From Caulobacterales bacterium (lineage in GTDB: Bacteria; Pseudomonadota; Alphaproteobacteria; Caulobacterales; Caulobacteraceae), in the NCBI GenBank assembly GCA_016183935.1, contig JACPDR010000028.1:62001-126000 (forward strand): 64,000 nucleotides of DNA, written 5' to 3'. Under the pieces are notes generated by a model, which had not been told where the DNA came from, searched no databases, and saw nothing but the letters and a program-made list of their open reading frames with translations. Below, piece after piece: positions 26,287-36,146 of the stretch; positions within the stretch are counted from its first letter, which is position 1, and each line of letters begins with the position of its first letter. The translations under genes and the position numbers were made by a program.

Positions 26287-27225
26287 ATGATCGAGATGGT
26301 GATCGACGCCCGCCGCAAGGACCTGGGCGGGTTCGAGGTCGGGCGGGTGCTGCCGTTCCACGCGCGGCGCATGGTCGGACCGTTCATCTTCCTCGACCAG
26401 ATGGGGCCGGCCGAGTTCGCGCCCGGCGCGGAATCGATCAATGTGCGGCCGCACCCCCACATCGGCCTGTCGACCCTGACCTATCTGTTCGAGGGCGAGA
26501 TCATGCACCGGGACAACACCGGGGCGGTGCAGGCCATCCGCCCGGGCGAGGTCAACTGGATGACCGCGGGCAAGGGCATCGTCCACTCCGAGCGCACCGA
26601 TCCGCTGAAGAAGAGCCAGGGCGGGCCGATGCACGGCATGCAGGCGTGGATCGCCCTGCCGGACGAGGCCGAGGACGTCGATCCATCGTTCCATCACCAT
26701 GGCGAGGGCGACCAGCCGGCTTATGAGAACGGCGGCCTGTTCGCGCGGCTGGTCGCCGGCGAAGCCTATGGGGCCAGGGCGGCCGTGCCGACCTCGTCGC
26801 CACTGTTCTATGTGCACTGGGAGCTGGCCGAGGGGGTGCGCACCACGCCGCCGCCGGGGCGCGGCGCGGGCGGCTACAGCGAACGGGCGCTGTATGTGGC
26901 CAAAGGCGAGATCGAGGTCGGCGACCGGACCTTCCACGAGGGCCAGATGATCGTGCTGGAGCCGACCGCCGAGCCGACCGTGCGGGCGCTGAAGCCATCA
27001 TCGGTCATGGTGCTGGGCGGCGAGCCGGTCGGGCCGCGGTTGATCTGGTGGAATTTCGTCTCGTCGTCACAGGACAAGATCGACGCGGCCAAGGCGGACT
27101 GGAAGGCCGGGCGCATGGCCCTGCCGGCCGAGGACGACGTCGAGTTCATCCCGTTGCCGGACGTGCCTTCCACGCCCGAGCCGGCGCCGGCTCCGGTGAA
27201 GCCGGAACCGACGCACCCGGTCTAG
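26287..27225 (+). CDS. Pirin-family protein
   Basis: Bicupin of 312 aa. The N-terminal cupin keeps the iron ligands: two His in RPHPHIGLST and His plus Glu in IVHSERT. The second cupin covers about residues 175-265, and a Pro/Glu-rich tail follows. Bacterial pirins act as quercetinase-like dioxygenases or as regulators of metabolic enzymes; which applies here is unknown. GGAGAG ribosome site 8 bases before ATG 26287; 35 bases after the Lrp-type gene, probably co-transcribed. Confidence 0.92.
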   Translation: MIEMVIDARRKDLGGFEVGRVLPFHARRMVGPFIFLDQMGPAEFAPGAESINVRPHPHIGLSTLTYLFEGEIMHRDNTGAVQAIRPGEVNWMTAGKGIVHSERTDPLKKSQGGPMHGMQAWIALPDEAEDVDPSFHHHGEGDQPAYENGGLFARLVAGEAYGARAAVPTSSPLFYVHWELAEGVRTTPPPGRGAGGYSERALYVAKGEIEVGDRTFHEGQMIVLEPTAEPTVRALKPSSVMVLGGEPVGPRLIWWNFVSSSQDKIDAAKADWKAGRMALPAEDDVEFIPLPDVPSTPEPAPAPVKPEPTHPV

Positions 27226-27229
27226 GCGC

Positions 27230-27565
27230 TCAGCTGGTGGCGGCGCGATCGGCGCGGCAGAGCTGCCGGACCTTGATCGCCATCTGACGATCGCCCGCCT
27301 CGCGCGCCTCGTCGCGGGCCTCGGTGCAGCGGCCGAGCTCGATCAGGGCGCTGACCCGGTTGGCGAGATCGACGCGTTGGAGCGACTGGGCCGGCAGGGC
27401 GGCGGCCTCATGGCCTGCCCGCGTCCATGCGGATTGGGCCATCGAGGGTGCGCGGGCGGTCTGCATCGGCGACCGCGCGGTGGCCCCTGGCGATTGCTGG
27501 GCCGCGACCGGAAAGGCGACGGCGAGAAGCGAGGCGGCGATCAGGCAGGACGACAGGCGTTTCAT
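27230..27565 (-). CDS. Small exported protein, tandem paralogue A (111 aa)
   Basis: Signal peptide of 22 residues (cleavage at VAAQ), a Ser/Ala/Pro-rich middle, and a C-terminal helical module with two Cys (IELGRCTEAR…VRQLCRADR). The same module ends the neighbouring gene at 27594-27959 at about 65-70% identity over 40 residues, so the two are tandem duplicates. Each has its own GGAGGA ribosome site. Function unknown; the two Cys may form a disulfide in the periplasm. Confidence 0.7.
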   Translation of the reverse strand: MKRLSSCLIAASLLAVAFPVAAQQSPGATARSPMQTARAPSMAQSAWTRAGHEAAALPAQSLQRVDLANRVSALIELGRCTEARDEAREAGDRQMAIKVRQLCRADRAATS

Positions 27566-27593
27566 GCGATTTCCTCCAATGTGACGTTCGGGA

Positions 27594-27959
27594 CTAGTTC
27601 GATGCGCGGTCCGTAGAGCAGAGCTGCCGCGCCCGCAGCGCCATCAGGCGGTCGCCGGCTTCGCGGGCTTCGTTGCGCGCGTCGGTGCAGCGCCCGAGAT
27701 CGATGAGGGTGCTGACCCGATTGGCGAGGTCGATCCGCGCGAGGGGTTGCGGCCCGATATTGTTGCCGGAGGCGGAGTCGAGGAAGGTCTCGTAACTGGC
27801 CCGCATGGCCGGCATCATCGCGGTGTAGGGCCGGTTCATTATCAGTCTCGCCTGCCCCGGCGGCGGCGGCCCGTTGTGGTTGGGCGGCGGCTGCTGCGCG
27901 GCGGCGGGAAGGGCCGAGGCGGCGAGCGCGACAGCGGCGATGCAGGATGAAAGGCGCAC
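27594..27959 (-). CDS. Small exported protein, tandem paralogue B (121 aa)
   Basis: Starts at GTG 27959 with GGAGGA six bases upstream. Signal peptide ends at AAAQ, then a Pro/Asn-rich stretch (QQPPPNHNGPPPP), a helical region and the C-terminal two-Cys module (IDLGRCTDAR…ARQLCSTDR) shared with the gene 28 bases downstream. Expressed as a two-gene unit. Confidence 0.68.
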   Translation of the reverse strand: MRLSSCIAAVALAASALPAAAQQPPPNHNGPPPPGQARLIMNRPYTAMMPAMRASYETFLDSASGNNIGPQPLARIDLANRVSTLIDLGRCTDARNEAREAGDRLMALRARQLCSTDRASN

Positions 27960-28080
27960 AGCGGTTCCTCCAAATGCGCCATCACTCTCCGCCCAAACCG
28001 GGTGGAATGCAACCGGAGGATTTGCGAGCCCGGGAGAACCACTCGCTTGAATTTGGCCGCGGCGCGCCGATCTAGGCGGC

Positions 28081-29082
28081 ATGACCGCATTCTCCATTCT
28101 CGACCTGTCGCCGATCGTGGAGGGCGGTGACGCCCGCCGCGCCCTGCTCGAAACCACCGAACTGGCCCGGGCCGCGGAGCGGTTGGGTTACACCCGCTTC
28201 TGGCTGGCCGAGCACCACAATATGCCGGGCATCGCCAGCGCCGCGACCGCCGTCGCGCTGGCCCATGTGGCGGCGGCGACGGAGACCATCCGGGTCGGCT
28301 CGGGCGGGGTCATGCTGCCCAACCACGCGCCCCTGGTGGTCGCCGAGCAGTTCGGCACCCTGGAGGCGTTGCATCCCGGGCGGATCGACCTGGGCCTCGG
28401 CCGGGCGCCGGGAACCGACGGCGAGACGGCCCGCGCCCTGCGCCGCTATTTCGAGGCCGCCGACCAGTTCCCGCGCGATGTGATGGAACTGCAGGCCTTC
28501 CTCGCCCCTGCGGCCCCGGGCCAGCGGGTGGCGGCCTATCCCGGACAGGGCTCGAACGTGCCGATCTGGCTGCTCGGCTCCAGCCTGTTCAGCGCCGAAC
28601 TGGCCGCCCAGCTGGGCCTGCCCTACGCCTTCGCCTCCCATTTCGCGCCGGAGCTGCTGCTGCAGGCGCTGCAGACCTATCGCTCCGGCTTCCGGCCCTC
28701 GGCGGCGCTGGACCGGCCGCGGACCATGGCCGTGATCAACGTCTTCGCTGCCGAGACCGACGCGGAGGCCCGCCGGCTGTCCACCTCGATGCAGCAGTCG
28801 TTCGCCGCCGTGGTCACCGGCAAGCCGGGCAAGCTGAAGCCGCCGGTGGATGACATCGATGCGGTGCTGGACGCGCGCCAGCAGGCGGCGGTGCAGGGCC
28901 GGCTCAAATACTCAGCCATCGGAGGCCGCGACACGGTGCGGGCCAAGCTGGCGGAGTTCATCGCCCTGACCGGCGTGGACGAGGTCATGGTCACCGGCAT
29001 GATCCACGACCTCGAGGCGCGCCTCCACAGTCTGGAAATCACCGCCGACGCCGTGGCCGGACTGAGGGCCGAAGCGGCCTAG
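28081..29082 (+). CDS. LLM-class flavin-dependent oxidoreductase
   Basis: 333-aa TIM-barrel enzyme of the bacterial luciferase-like family, YhbW/MsnO8 subgroup, using reduced FMN. Seen: [13 protein letters not shown] at the N-terminus, [35 protein letters not shown] and [14 protein letters not shown], the flavin-pocket motifs of this group. Substrate unknown. Its TAG stop shares the CTAG palindrome with the stop of the convergent hydrolase gene. Confidence 0.9.
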   Translation: MTAFSILDLSPIVEGGDARRALLETTELARAAERLGYTRFWLAEHHNMPGIASAATAVALAHVAAATETIRVGSGGVMLPNHAPLVVAEQFGTLEALHPGRIDLGLGRAPGTDGETARALRRYFEAADQFPRDVMELQAFLAPAAPGQRVAAYPGQGSNVPIWLLGSSLFSAELAAQLGLPYAFASHFAPELLLQALQTYRSGFRPSAALDRPRTMAVINVFAAETDAEARRLSTSMQQSFAAVVTGKPGKLKPPVDDIDAVLDARQQAAVQGRLKYSAIGGRDTVRAKLAEFIALTGVDEVMVTGMIHDLEARLHSLEITADAVAGLRAEAA

Positions 29083-30050
29083 GCGGCCACGCCGGGCTGG
29101 CGCAGGAAGTCGAGCAACAGCCGGTTCACCTCGTCCGGCCGTTCCTGTTGAATCCAGTGGCCCGCGCCGGGGACGACGACCTGCGTCCGCAGGTCGGGCG
29201 CCCAGTCCTTCAGGATGGCCTCGTGGGCGCCGGCGTAGTGGCGAACCGGGTCGCGCTCGCCGACCACGAAGGCGGCGGGAACGCGGATGCGGGCGTCCTG
29301 CAGGAAGGCCGTGCCGGCCCAGTTGCCATCGAGATTGCGGTACCAGTCGACCGGTCCCTTGAAGCCGCCGGCGGAGAAGGCGGCGACGTACTCCCGGAAA
29401 TGCGCCTCGCTCATCCACGGCGGCAGGGTGGCGTCGTCGGGGATCGTGGAGATGAAGGTCTCGCCCTCGGGAAAGAAGCCGGTCGACTGGCGGCCGTCGG
29501 GCGTCGCGCCGTCATAGGCGTAGAAGGCCTTGCGCAGGGCGGCGGCGGGATCGGCCTCGAAGGCTTGGTGCGCGTCGGCCGCCTGGAATTGGCTGATGTA
29601 GAGCTGGCCCAGCCCGGCGCGCTTCGACAGCGCGGCCATGGCGGCGGTGGGCGGGCCCGTTGGCCGGCGCGGCTGGAACGGCACGGACAGGGCGAAGACG
29701 GCGCGGAACAGGTCGGGCCGGGTCAGGGCGCAGTGCCAGGCCACCGGCGCCCCCCAGTCGTGGCCGATGACCACGCACGACGTCTCGCCCAGCGCCCGCA
29801 CCAGATCGACCATGTCACCGACCAGGTCGAGGATGCCGTAGCCGGCGGTGTCGGCGGGTTTGTCGGTTCCGCCGTAGCCGCGCATGTCCGGGGCGACGGC
29901 GTGGTAGCCGGCCGCGGCCAGCGCCTCGACCTGGGCCCGCCAGCTGATCCCCAATTCGGGAAAGCCGTGGATCAGCAGGACCAGCGGGCCCGAGCCGGCT
30001 TCGAGGACCTGCTGTTTGAGGCGGTCGGTCTGGATCTGGCGGGTGTGCAT
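29079..30050 (-). CDS. Alpha/beta hydrolase, epoxide hydrolase type
   Basis: 323 aa, with HGFPE (oxyanion hole), the nucleophile Asp in GHDWGAP, a cap domain, the acid Asp in GERDPV and the base His in GAGHWIQQE near the C-terminus. The Asp nucleophile and HGFPE place it with soluble epoxide hydrolases or haloalkane dehalogenases rather than esterases. No operon partner; converges on the LLM oxidoreductase. Confidence 0.9.
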   Translation of the reverse strand: MHTRQIQTDRLKQQVLEAGSGPLVLLIHGFPELGISWRAQVEALAAAGYHAVAPDMRGYGGTDKPADTAGYGILDLVGDMVDLVRALGETSCVVIGHDWGAPVAWHCALTRPDLFRAVFALSVPFQPRRPTGPPTAAMAALSKRAGLGQLYISQFQAADAHQAFEADPAAALRKAFYAYDGATPDGRQSTGFFPEGETFISTIPDDATLPPWMSEAHFREYVAAFSAGGFKGPVDWYRNLDGNWAGTAFLQDARIRVPAAFVVGERDPVRHYAGAHEAILKDWAPDLRTQVVVPGAGHWIQQERPDEVNRLLLDFLRQPGVAA

Positions 30051-30098
30051 GCGACGAGCGGAGCACCCGGAAACGGAAGCCGCAAGGGTTTACGAAGA

Positions 30099-30119
30099 CC
30101 CTCTCCCGCCGGGAGAGGG
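30099..30119 (-). terminator. Terminator of the rpmH-rnpA-yidC-engB operon
   Basis: Perfect 9-bp stem CCCTCTCCC/GGGAGAGGG with a 3-base loop, four bases after the engB stop, followed on the minus strand by TCTTCG. Confidence 0.75.
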
Positions 30120-30122
30120 ACT

Positions 30123-30764
30123 TTAGATCGTCACGCCGGTGGTGCGCATGATCTCGGCGCGCAGGTCCGGCAGGCCGTCGCCCTTCTCGGCCGAGGTGAC
30201 GATGACGGCGGGGTAGGCGGCGGGGCGTTTGGAGATGGCCTTCAGGGTGGCGGCCTGGACCTTTTCGGCCTCGCCCTTCTTGAGCTTGTCGGCCTTGGTC
30301 AGGACGATCTGGTAGCTGACCGCGGCGAGATCGAGCGCGTCGAGCGCCTCGTCGTCGACCTTCTTGAGGCCGTGACGGGCGTCGATCAGCAGGTAGACCC
30401 GCTTCAGCGTCACCCGGCCGCGCAGGTAGTCGCGGCCCAGGTCCTGGAACTTCTTCACCGTCGCCTTCGACGCCTTGGCCCAGCCGTAGCCGGGCAGGTC
30501 GACCAGCCGCATCCGGCCGTCGAGGTCGAAGAAATTGACCTCGCGCGTGCGGCCCGGCTCGTTCGACGCCCGGGCCAGCTTGTGCATCCCCACCAGTCCG
30601 TTGATCAGGCTGGACTTGCCGACGTTGGAGCGGCCGGCGAAGGCGATCTCGGGCAGGTCCGGATCGGGCAGTTGCTCGATCTTGGCCGCCCCCATGACGA
30701 AGGTGGCCGGGCGCGCGAACAGGATGCGCGCCTGCTCCAGTTCCTGCTCTGTGAAATCGTCCAA
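30123..30764 (-). CDS. engB: Ribosome biogenesis GTPase EngB (YihA)
   Basis: 213-aa TRAFAC GTPase needed for late 50S assembly. G1 [10 protein letters not shown]3 DLPGYG, G4 TKADK and the SNEPGRTRE switch region are intact. The start is a TTG one base after the yidC stop (AAGG upstream); the first conserved block ([12 protein letters not shown]) begins at residue 22, so the N-terminus from the TTG is of normal length. Last gene of the operon. Confidence 0.94.
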   Translation of the reverse strand: MDDFTEQELEQARILFARPATFVMGAAKIEQLPDPDLPEIAFAGRSNVGKSSLINGLVGMHKLARASNEPGRTREVNFFDLDGRMRLVDLPGYGWAKASKATVKKFQDLGRDYLRGRVTLKRVYLLIDARHGLKKVDDEALDALDLAAVSYQIVLTKADKLKKGEAEKVQAATLKAISKRPAAYPAVIVTSAEKGDGLPDLRAEIMRTTGVTI

Positions 30765-30765
30765 C

Positions 30766-32556
30766 TCAGGCCTTCTTCAGCCGGGCGAGGAAGGTGTCGA
30801 TCGGGTTCTCGGCCTTCAGGCGGTGCATGATGACGTACTGCTGGAAGATGGTCAGGATGTTCGACCACGCCCAGTAGATCAGCAGGCCGGCCGGGAAGGT
30901 GGCCATGATGAAGGTGAACACGATCGGCATGAACTGGAAGATGCGGCGCTGCATCGGATCGGGCGCCTGCGGGCTCATCGCCATCTGCAGCCACATGGTC
31001 AGGCCGTAGAAGATGGCCAGGATGCTGAGCGCGAAGGTGCCGCCCAGCAGCGTGCCGACCAGCGGCGCCGAGGTGGGGTCCCAGGGAATCAGGCCGAACA
31101 GGTTCCAGATGGTGGTCGGGTCCGGCGCCGACAGGTCGCGGATCCAGCCGAAGAAGGGCTGGTGACGCATCTCGATGGTCACGAACAGCATCTTGTAGAC
31201 GGCGTAGAAGACCGGGATCTGGAGCAGCAGCGGCAAGCAGCCGGCCAGAGGATTGATCTTCTCCTTCTGGTACAGGGCCATCAGCTCCTGCTGCTGCTTC
31301 TGCGGCTCGTCGGGGTGCTTCTTCTTGATCTCCTCCATCTTCGGCTGGAGGTTCCGCATCTTCGACATGCTCTCGTAGCTCTTGTTGGCGAGCGGGAACA
31401 TGATCAGGCGGACGGTCAGGGTCAGGGCCAGGATGGCCAGGCCGAAATTGCCCAGGAAGCTGTAGAAGAATTCGATCAGCCAGAAGATCGGGCGGGTCAG
31501 GAAGAACAGGAACCCCCAGTCGATGGCGTAGACGAAGCGCGGCAGGTCCTGCGACTTCTCGTAGCCGGCGAGGATTTCGTTGCGCTTGGCGCCGGCGAAG
31601 AGGCGCTGGGTCTCGGTGATCTGGGTGTTGGGCTGAATGGTGCGGGCCGCGCCATCCATGGTGGCGATGTGGGCGTTGTATGAGCCGGCGTCCTCGACGA
31701 GGAATCGGGCCGTGATCTTCTCGTCCTGCGGAGGAATGACGGCCGCCAGCCAGTACTTGTCGGTGATGCCGAGCCAGCCGCCGGTCGATTGGTGTTCGAC
31801 CGAGGGCTTCTTGGCCCAACCCTTGTATTTGAGCTGCTGGGTCGAATAGCTGTCGCCGTCGCCGAAGGTGCCGATGGCGCCTTCGTGCAGGACCTGGTTG
31901 CGGCCGAGATTGTCCGGCACGCCGTGGCGCAGAACACCGGAACGCGCGGCTATCGTGACGGCCTGGCCGCTGAGGTTGGCGACCGTGTCGGTCACCGTGA
32001 ACATGTACAGGTCGTCGACGCTGATCCGGCGCGTGAAGCGCAGGCCGGCGCCGTTGTCCCAGGTCAGGACGACGGGGGTGGTCGGCGTCAGGGTCGAACC
32101 CTGCGTCAGACGCCACGGCGTGTTCGGGCCGGGCACGCCGCCCGGGATGTTCGGTCCGGCCCAGCCGAACTGGGCGTAGTAGGCGTGCTCCATGCCTTCG
32201 GGGCGGAACAGCTCGACCGCCGGGGAGTCCTTGTCGATGGTCTCGCGGTAGCGGGTCAGGAACAGGTCGTCGATGCGGCCGCCGATCAGCGACAGCGATC
32301 CGGTCAGGGTTCCCGTCTGGATCGGCACCCGTGCGGCGCCGTTGCGGGCGAGGGCGACGGTGCGGTCCGTGGTGAAGACGGCGGCGCTGGCCGACGGGGC
32401 GGTGACGGGGCCGGTCGTGGATTCAGCCGCCGCCTGCTGCGCCGCGCGGCGCTGCTGCGTCTGCGGCTCCATGACGAAGAAGTTGTAGGCCAGCAGCATG
32501 AGGCCCGCGATCACGATGAAGAGGATCGTGTTGCGGCTGTTATTCTGGGGGGGCAT
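30766..32556 (-). CDS. yidC: Membrane protein insertase YidC
   Basis: 596 aa: N-terminal membrane anchor (residues 10-28), large periplasmic beta-sandwich domain (about 60-350), then the five-helix insertase core with the amphipathic hairpin rich in Gln and Lys (residues about 400-430) and [14 protein letters not shown] near the end. Inserts membrane proteins alone or with SecYEG. Five bases after the rnpA stop. Confidence 0.97.
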   Translation of the reverse strand: MPPQNNSRNTILFIVIAGLMLLAYNFFVMEPQTQQRRAAQQAAAESTTGPVTAPSASAAVFTTDRTVALARNGAARVPIQTGTLTGSLSLIGGRIDDLFLTRYRETIDKDSPAVELFRPEGMEHAYYAQFGWAGPNIPGGVPGPNTPWRLTQGSTLTPTTPVVLTWDNGAGLRFTRRISVDDLYMFTVTDTVANLSGQAVTIAARSGVLRHGVPDNLGRNQVLHEGAIGTFGDGDSYSTQQLKYKGWAKKPSVEHQSTGGWLGITDKYWLAAVIPPQDEKITARFLVEDAGSYNAHIATMDGAARTIQPNTQITETQRLFAGAKRNEILAGYEKSQDLPRFVYAIDWGFLFFLTRPIFWLIEFFYSFLGNFGLAILALTLTVRLIMFPLANKSYESMSKMRNLQPKMEEIKKKHPDEPQKQQQELMALYQKEKINPLAGCLPLLLQIPVFYAVYKMLFVTIEMRHQPFFGWIRDLSAPDPTTIWNLFGLIPWDPTSAPLVGTLLGGTFALSILAIFYGLTMWLQMAMSPQAPDPMQRRIFQFMPIVFTFIMATFPAGLLIYWAWSNILTIFQQYVIMHRLKAENPIDTFLARLKKA

Positions 32557-32561
32557 GGAGA

Positions 32562-32966
32562 TCAGCGGTCCTGGCCGGCGGGCGAAGAGGGGGCTTGGGG
32601 CGCGACATGGGGCGCCGGCCGCGGGGTCGCGAGCCTTGTAAGCACCGATTTCACATCGTCAAGCAAACGGTCCCACGGACGGTCCGCCGTGCCCATGCGG
32701 GCGATGAAGACATAGTCGCTGCCGGGGACCGCCAGCTGCGGCGCCAGGGCCCGCGCGGCCTCCCTGAGGCGGCGCTTGGCGCGGTTGCGGATGACGGCGT
32801 TGCCGACCTTGCGCGTGGCGGTGAAGCCCAGCCGCACCACCGGATCGCCGTCGCCCCGGTCGAGGCGCTGTATGACCACGGCGCCGCGGGCCTCGGAAAC
32901 GCCTTTCGCGGCCGCCAGAAACTGGGGCCGCGATTTGAGGCGTTCGATTTTCACGAGGTCGCTCAT
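32562..32966 (-). CDS. rnpA: Ribonuclease P protein component
   Basis: 134 aa. The RNP motif ([18 protein letters not shown]) and N-terminal LKSRPQF are characteristic. ATG 32966 gives the standard N-terminus; the C-terminal Pro/Ala-rich tail of about 20 residues is longer than in E. coli. Pre-tRNA 5' processing with the RNase P RNA, which is not in the window. Confidence 0.94.
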   Translation of the reverse strand: MSDLVKIERLKSRPQFLAAAKGVSEARGAVVIQRLDRGDGDPVVRLGFTATRKVGNAVIRNRAKRRLREAARALAPQLAVPGSDYVFIARMGTADRPWDRLLDDVKSVLTRLATPRPAPHVAPQAPSSPAGQDR

Positions 32967-32992
32967 GCGCCCGGTCCCGGGCGCCGGACGAC

Positions 32993-33127
32993 TTAGGCCG
33001 TCAGGCGCTTGCGGCCCTTGGCGCGGCGACGCTGAACGATCTTCTGTCCGTTCTTGGTGGCCATCCGCGAACGGAAGCCGTGACGGCGCTTGCGCACGAG
33101 TCGCGACGGCTGATAGGTCCGCTTCAC
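32993..33127 (-). CDS. rpmH: 50S ribosomal protein L34
   Basis: 44 aa, starting at GTG 33127: [18 protein letters not shown] and so on, essentially the consensus of the family. First gene of the classical rpmH-rnpA-yidC-engB cluster. Confidence 0.97.
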   Translation of the reverse strand: MKRTYQPSRLVRKRRHGFRSRMATKNGQKIVQRRRAKGRKRLTA

Positions 33128-33246
33128 GGTCGGCTCCTGGGACTGAAAACAAGGTGGGCGGCGGAAAGTGGTCCGTCGCGGGAAGGGCGGGCGTATAAGC
33201 GGGGAAGCCCGTGGTGTCAACGCCGCGAGCGGTCAGCGGAGAGACG

Positions 33247-33969
33247 ATGCACCGGGTGAAACGCTTCCTGCCCCTCATCGCGCTGGGATGCGTGATCACC
33301 CTGATCTTCGCCATGGGCTGGAACCGCTACCTGTCGCTGGACACCCTGCGCGAGCACGGCCAGACGTTTCGCGCCTTCACGGCCGAGAACTATCTGTTCA
33401 GCCTGCTGATCCTGATGCTGCTGTTCGCGGTCCTGACCGCCAGCGTGGTGCCGGGCGTCTTCTTCGTCACCATCACCGCGGGCTACCTGTTCGGCCCGTG
33501 GGTCGGCGGCGTCGCGACCTCGATCGCCGCCACGGCCGGGGCCCTGGTGGTCTATGCGGTCACCCGATCGGCCCTGGGCGAGGCGTTGCGGCGCAGGGCC
33601 GAGCGCGACAAGGGCCTGATGCAGAAGGTCTGCGGCGCCATAGACAAGGACACGTTCTGGTATGTGCTGGCCTCGCGGCTGGCGGTCGTGGTGCCGTTCC
33701 ACATGATCAATATCGCGGCGGGCATGATGGCCGTGCGGCTCCTTCCCTATACGGTGGCCACGGTGATCGGCCTGTTGCCGGCGCATATCATCTACTGCTG
33801 GATCGGGGCGCGGCTGAACACCCTGCTGGTCGCCGATCCCGATCCGGACATCCAGGCCCTGTTCAACCAGTTCTGGGCCCCGATGGCGGGCGTCTTCGTG
33901 CTGGCGGTGGTGCTGCCGTTCGCGATGAAGGCCGTGCAGGCGGCGCTGCGGCGACGGGGCCCGGCGTGA
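33247..33969 (+). CDS. TVP38/TMEM64-family membrane protein (VTT domain)
   Basis: 240 aa with about six membrane helices. The VTT/DedA-like core is recognised by the re-entrant motif …PGVFFVTITAGYLFGPWVGG and, later, SRLAVVVPFHMINIAAG. The related DedA-family and eukaryotic TMEM41/VMP1 proteins are lipid scramblases or transporters; a similar role is inferred. ATG 33247 with GGAGAG upstream. Precedes the sensor kinase by 40 bases on the same strand. Confidence 0.88.
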   Translation: MHRVKRFLPLIALGCVITLIFAMGWNRYLSLDTLREHGQTFRAFTAENYLFSLLILMLLFAVLTASVVPGVFFVTITAGYLFGPWVGGVATSIAATAGALVVYAVTRSALGEALRRRAERDKGLMQKVCGAIDKDTFWYVLASRLAVVVPFHMINIAAGMMAVRLLPYTVATVIGLLPAHIIYCWIGARLNTLLVADPDPDIQALFNQFWAPMAGVFVLAVVLPFAMKAVQAALRRRGPA

Positions 33970-34009
33970 ACGACGCAGCCATTGGTCCAAGCTTTGCGTT
34001 AGGAACCGC

Positions 34010-35473
34010 ATGAGCGCGGAGCGGCCCCTACTGAGCGATGTCGGACGGCGCCTGCGCCTGCCGGCCGACTGGCGCGACCGGCTGGGCTTCCACCGGCCTG
34101 ACGCGCTGGCGTGGCGGCTGCTGGTGCTGACCTTCATCTTCACCGTGGTGGTCGAGGTCCTGATCATCGCGCCGAGCGCCGCCAGCTTCCACGAGCGCTG
34201 GCTGCTGGATCGGCTGCAATCGGCCGAACTGGCCTCGGTGGGGGTCGAGGCCCTGCCCTATTCCGCCGTCGAGGACGACGTCGCCGAACAGCTGCTGGCC
34301 ATCGGCGGCGTGCAGGCCGTGGTCGTCGGGGACCAGGGCGTGCGCCGTCTGCTGCTGCAGGCCCCGAACCTGCCGCGCACGCCGGACCTGATCGACCTGC
34401 GCGAGGACCGCCCCGCGGCCCGCATTTTTGACCCGTGGCGGACCCTGTTCGGCCACCCCGACCGGTCGGTCCGGGTGCAGGCGCGGCCCCGCTACCGCTC
34501 GGGCGATTTCATCGAGGTCCTCGCCCCCGCCCAACCTCTGAAGCTCGAACTGCGGACCTTCCTGGTCAACAGCCTGCTGACGTCGCTGCTGATCTCCCTC
34601 GTCGCGGGCGGCCTGCTGTATGGCGGCCTCGCCTTCCTGGTGCTGCAGCCGTTGCGGCGGGTGACTCGCTCGATCGAGCGGTTCGCCCTCGACCCCGAGG
34701 CGGAAGGCGATCCGCCCAGCGACCGCCACGACGAGATCGGGCGGGTCGAGCGCGAGCTGGCGCGGATGCAGGACGAGGTCCGCCAGTCGTTGCGGTCCCG
34801 GGCCCGCCTGGTGGCGCTGGGCGAGGCGGTGGCCAAGATCAACCACGACCTGCGCAACATGCTGACCTCCGCGCAGATCGCCTCGGAGCGGCTGGCCGAC
34901 TCGCCCGATCCGCAGGTGGCCAAGGCGTTGCCCCGGCTCGAGCGGGCGCTCGGCCGGGCGGCGGCCCTTTCGCGCAACGTGCTGGAGTACGGCCGTAGCG
35001 AGGAGCCCGAGCCGCAGCGCAGTCGCTTCGCCCTGGGGCCCGCAGTGGCGGCGGCGGCCGAGGACGCCGGCCTGTCCGACGCGGGCGTGCGGCTGACGAA
35101 GGCGGTCCCGGCCCGGTTCACCGTCCATGCCGATCCGGACCAACTGCACCGGGTTCTCGTCAATCTGATGCGCAACGCCCGCCAGGCCATCGAGGGCGAT
35201 GCCACCCGGATCGGTCGCAAGGGCGTGATCAAGGTCAGCGCCGTCGACGAGGGCGGGACGGTGATCATCCGCGTCGCCGACAACGGGCCGGGCATTCCGC
35301 CGCGCCTGTCCGAGCGGTTGTTCGAACCCTTCGTCAGCGGCCGCGCTTCCGACGGCACCGGCCTCGGCCTGACCATCTCGCGCGAACTGGCGGTCAGTCA
35401 CGGCGGGGATCTCGCGCTGGTCGACACGGGCCCGGAGGGCACCACGTTCGAACTCCGCCTGCCGGACTGGTGA
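34010..35473 (+). CDS. Membrane sensor histidine kinase
   Basis: 487 aa. One helix near residues 35-55, a periplasmic domain of about 130 residues, a second helix near 190-215, a HAMP-like linker, then the dimerisation/phosphoacceptor helix with AKINHDLRN (phospho-His) and an HATPase domain with N-box VLVNLMRNARQAI, G1 DNGPGIPP and G2 GTGLGLTIS. No response regulator gene is adjacent. The signal and partner are unknown; 40 bases after the TVP38-type gene, so probably co-transcribed. Confidence 0.92.
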   Translation: MSAERPLLSDVGRRLRLPADWRDRLGFHRPDALAWRLLVLTFIFTVVVEVLIIAPSAASFHERWLLDRLQSAELASVGVEALPYSAVEDDVAEQLLAIGGVQAVVVGDQGVRRLLLQAPNLPRTPDLIDLREDRPAARIFDPWRTLFGHPDRSVRVQARPRYRSGDFIEVLAPAQPLKLELRTFLVNSLLTSLLISLVAGGLLYGGLAFLVLQPLRRVTRSIERFALDPEAEGDPPSDRHDEIGRVERELARMQDEVRQSLRSRARLVALGEAVAKINHDLRNMLTSAQIASERLADSPDPQVAKALPRLERALGRAAALSRNVLEYGRSEEPEPQRSRFALGPAVAAAAEDAGLSDAGVRLTKAVPARFTVHADPDQLHRVLVNLMRNARQAIEGDATRIGRKGVIKVSAVDEGGTVIIRVADNGPGIPPRLSERLFEPFVSGRASDGTGLGLTISRELAVSHGGDLALVDTGPEGTTFELRLPDW

Positions 35474-35562
35474 AGGCGCGGCGCCAAATCGCCTGATCGG
35501 CGTTATCTGTCGCGATCGCCCAAGACGGCCGGACCGGCCGCCGCGCAGTTCCGAGGAGCCTC

Positions 35563-36069
35563 GTGATGATCCGTTTGACCCTGACCGCCGCCGCCGCCGC
35601 CGCCCTGGCGCTCGCCGCCCCCGCCATCGCCCAGCCGCCGCCGCCCCAGTCCGCCAGCCCCACGCCCGGCTCGGAGGAATGGCTGCGCCTGCGCGGCGAG
35701 ACCTACCACCGGGCGCCGGATTCGAAGCAGATTCCCGCCGAAGTCGCCGCGACCGCGCGCCTGAACGCCGAGGTCGCCGCCCGCAACGCCGCCGCCGCCG
35801 AGGCCGAGGCCGAGGCGGGGGCCGCCTTCGAGCAGCGGAACGCGAACTGGCGCGAGGAGAACGCCCGGCTTGAGGCCGAGCGGTCCCAGTGGGAGGCCCG
35901 CAACTCGGCCGCCGCGGCCGCCCGCGCCCAGTGGGAACGCGACCACGCCGCCTGGGAGGCTGAAATGGCCGCCTGCAGGGCCGCCGGCCGGGTGTGTACG
36001 ATCCCGGCGCCGCCACCGCCGCCGGACCTGCCCCCGGCCCCGCCGATGCCTGTCCCGCCCGTGGAGTGA
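35563..36069 (+). CDS. Exported Ala/Glu-rich coiled-coil protein with Pro-rich tail
   Basis: 168 aa: signal peptide (residues 1-23, cleavage at AIAQ), a short polar region, then about 85 residues of Ala-Glu-Arg-rich helix with heptad character (residues 55-140), a single Cys pair (MAACRAAGRVC) and a C-terminal run of prolines. Likely periplasmic or envelope-associated structural protein. Not recognised as a named family. Confidence 0.6.
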   Translation: MMIRLTLTAAAAAALALAAPAIAQPPPPQSASPTPGSEEWLRLRGETYHRAPDSKQIPAEVAATARLNAEVAARNAAAAEAEAEAGAAFEQRNANWREENARLEAERSQWEARNSAAAAARAQWERDHAAWEAEMAACRAAGRVCTIPAPPPPPDLPPAPPMPVPPVE

Positions 36070-36146
36070 CGCCCGGGACCGACGGCGGCGTTGCGGCCGG
36101 CCGAGGCTCGTGACACCGTTGCGGCGACCTGCAAGGGAACGCCGCT

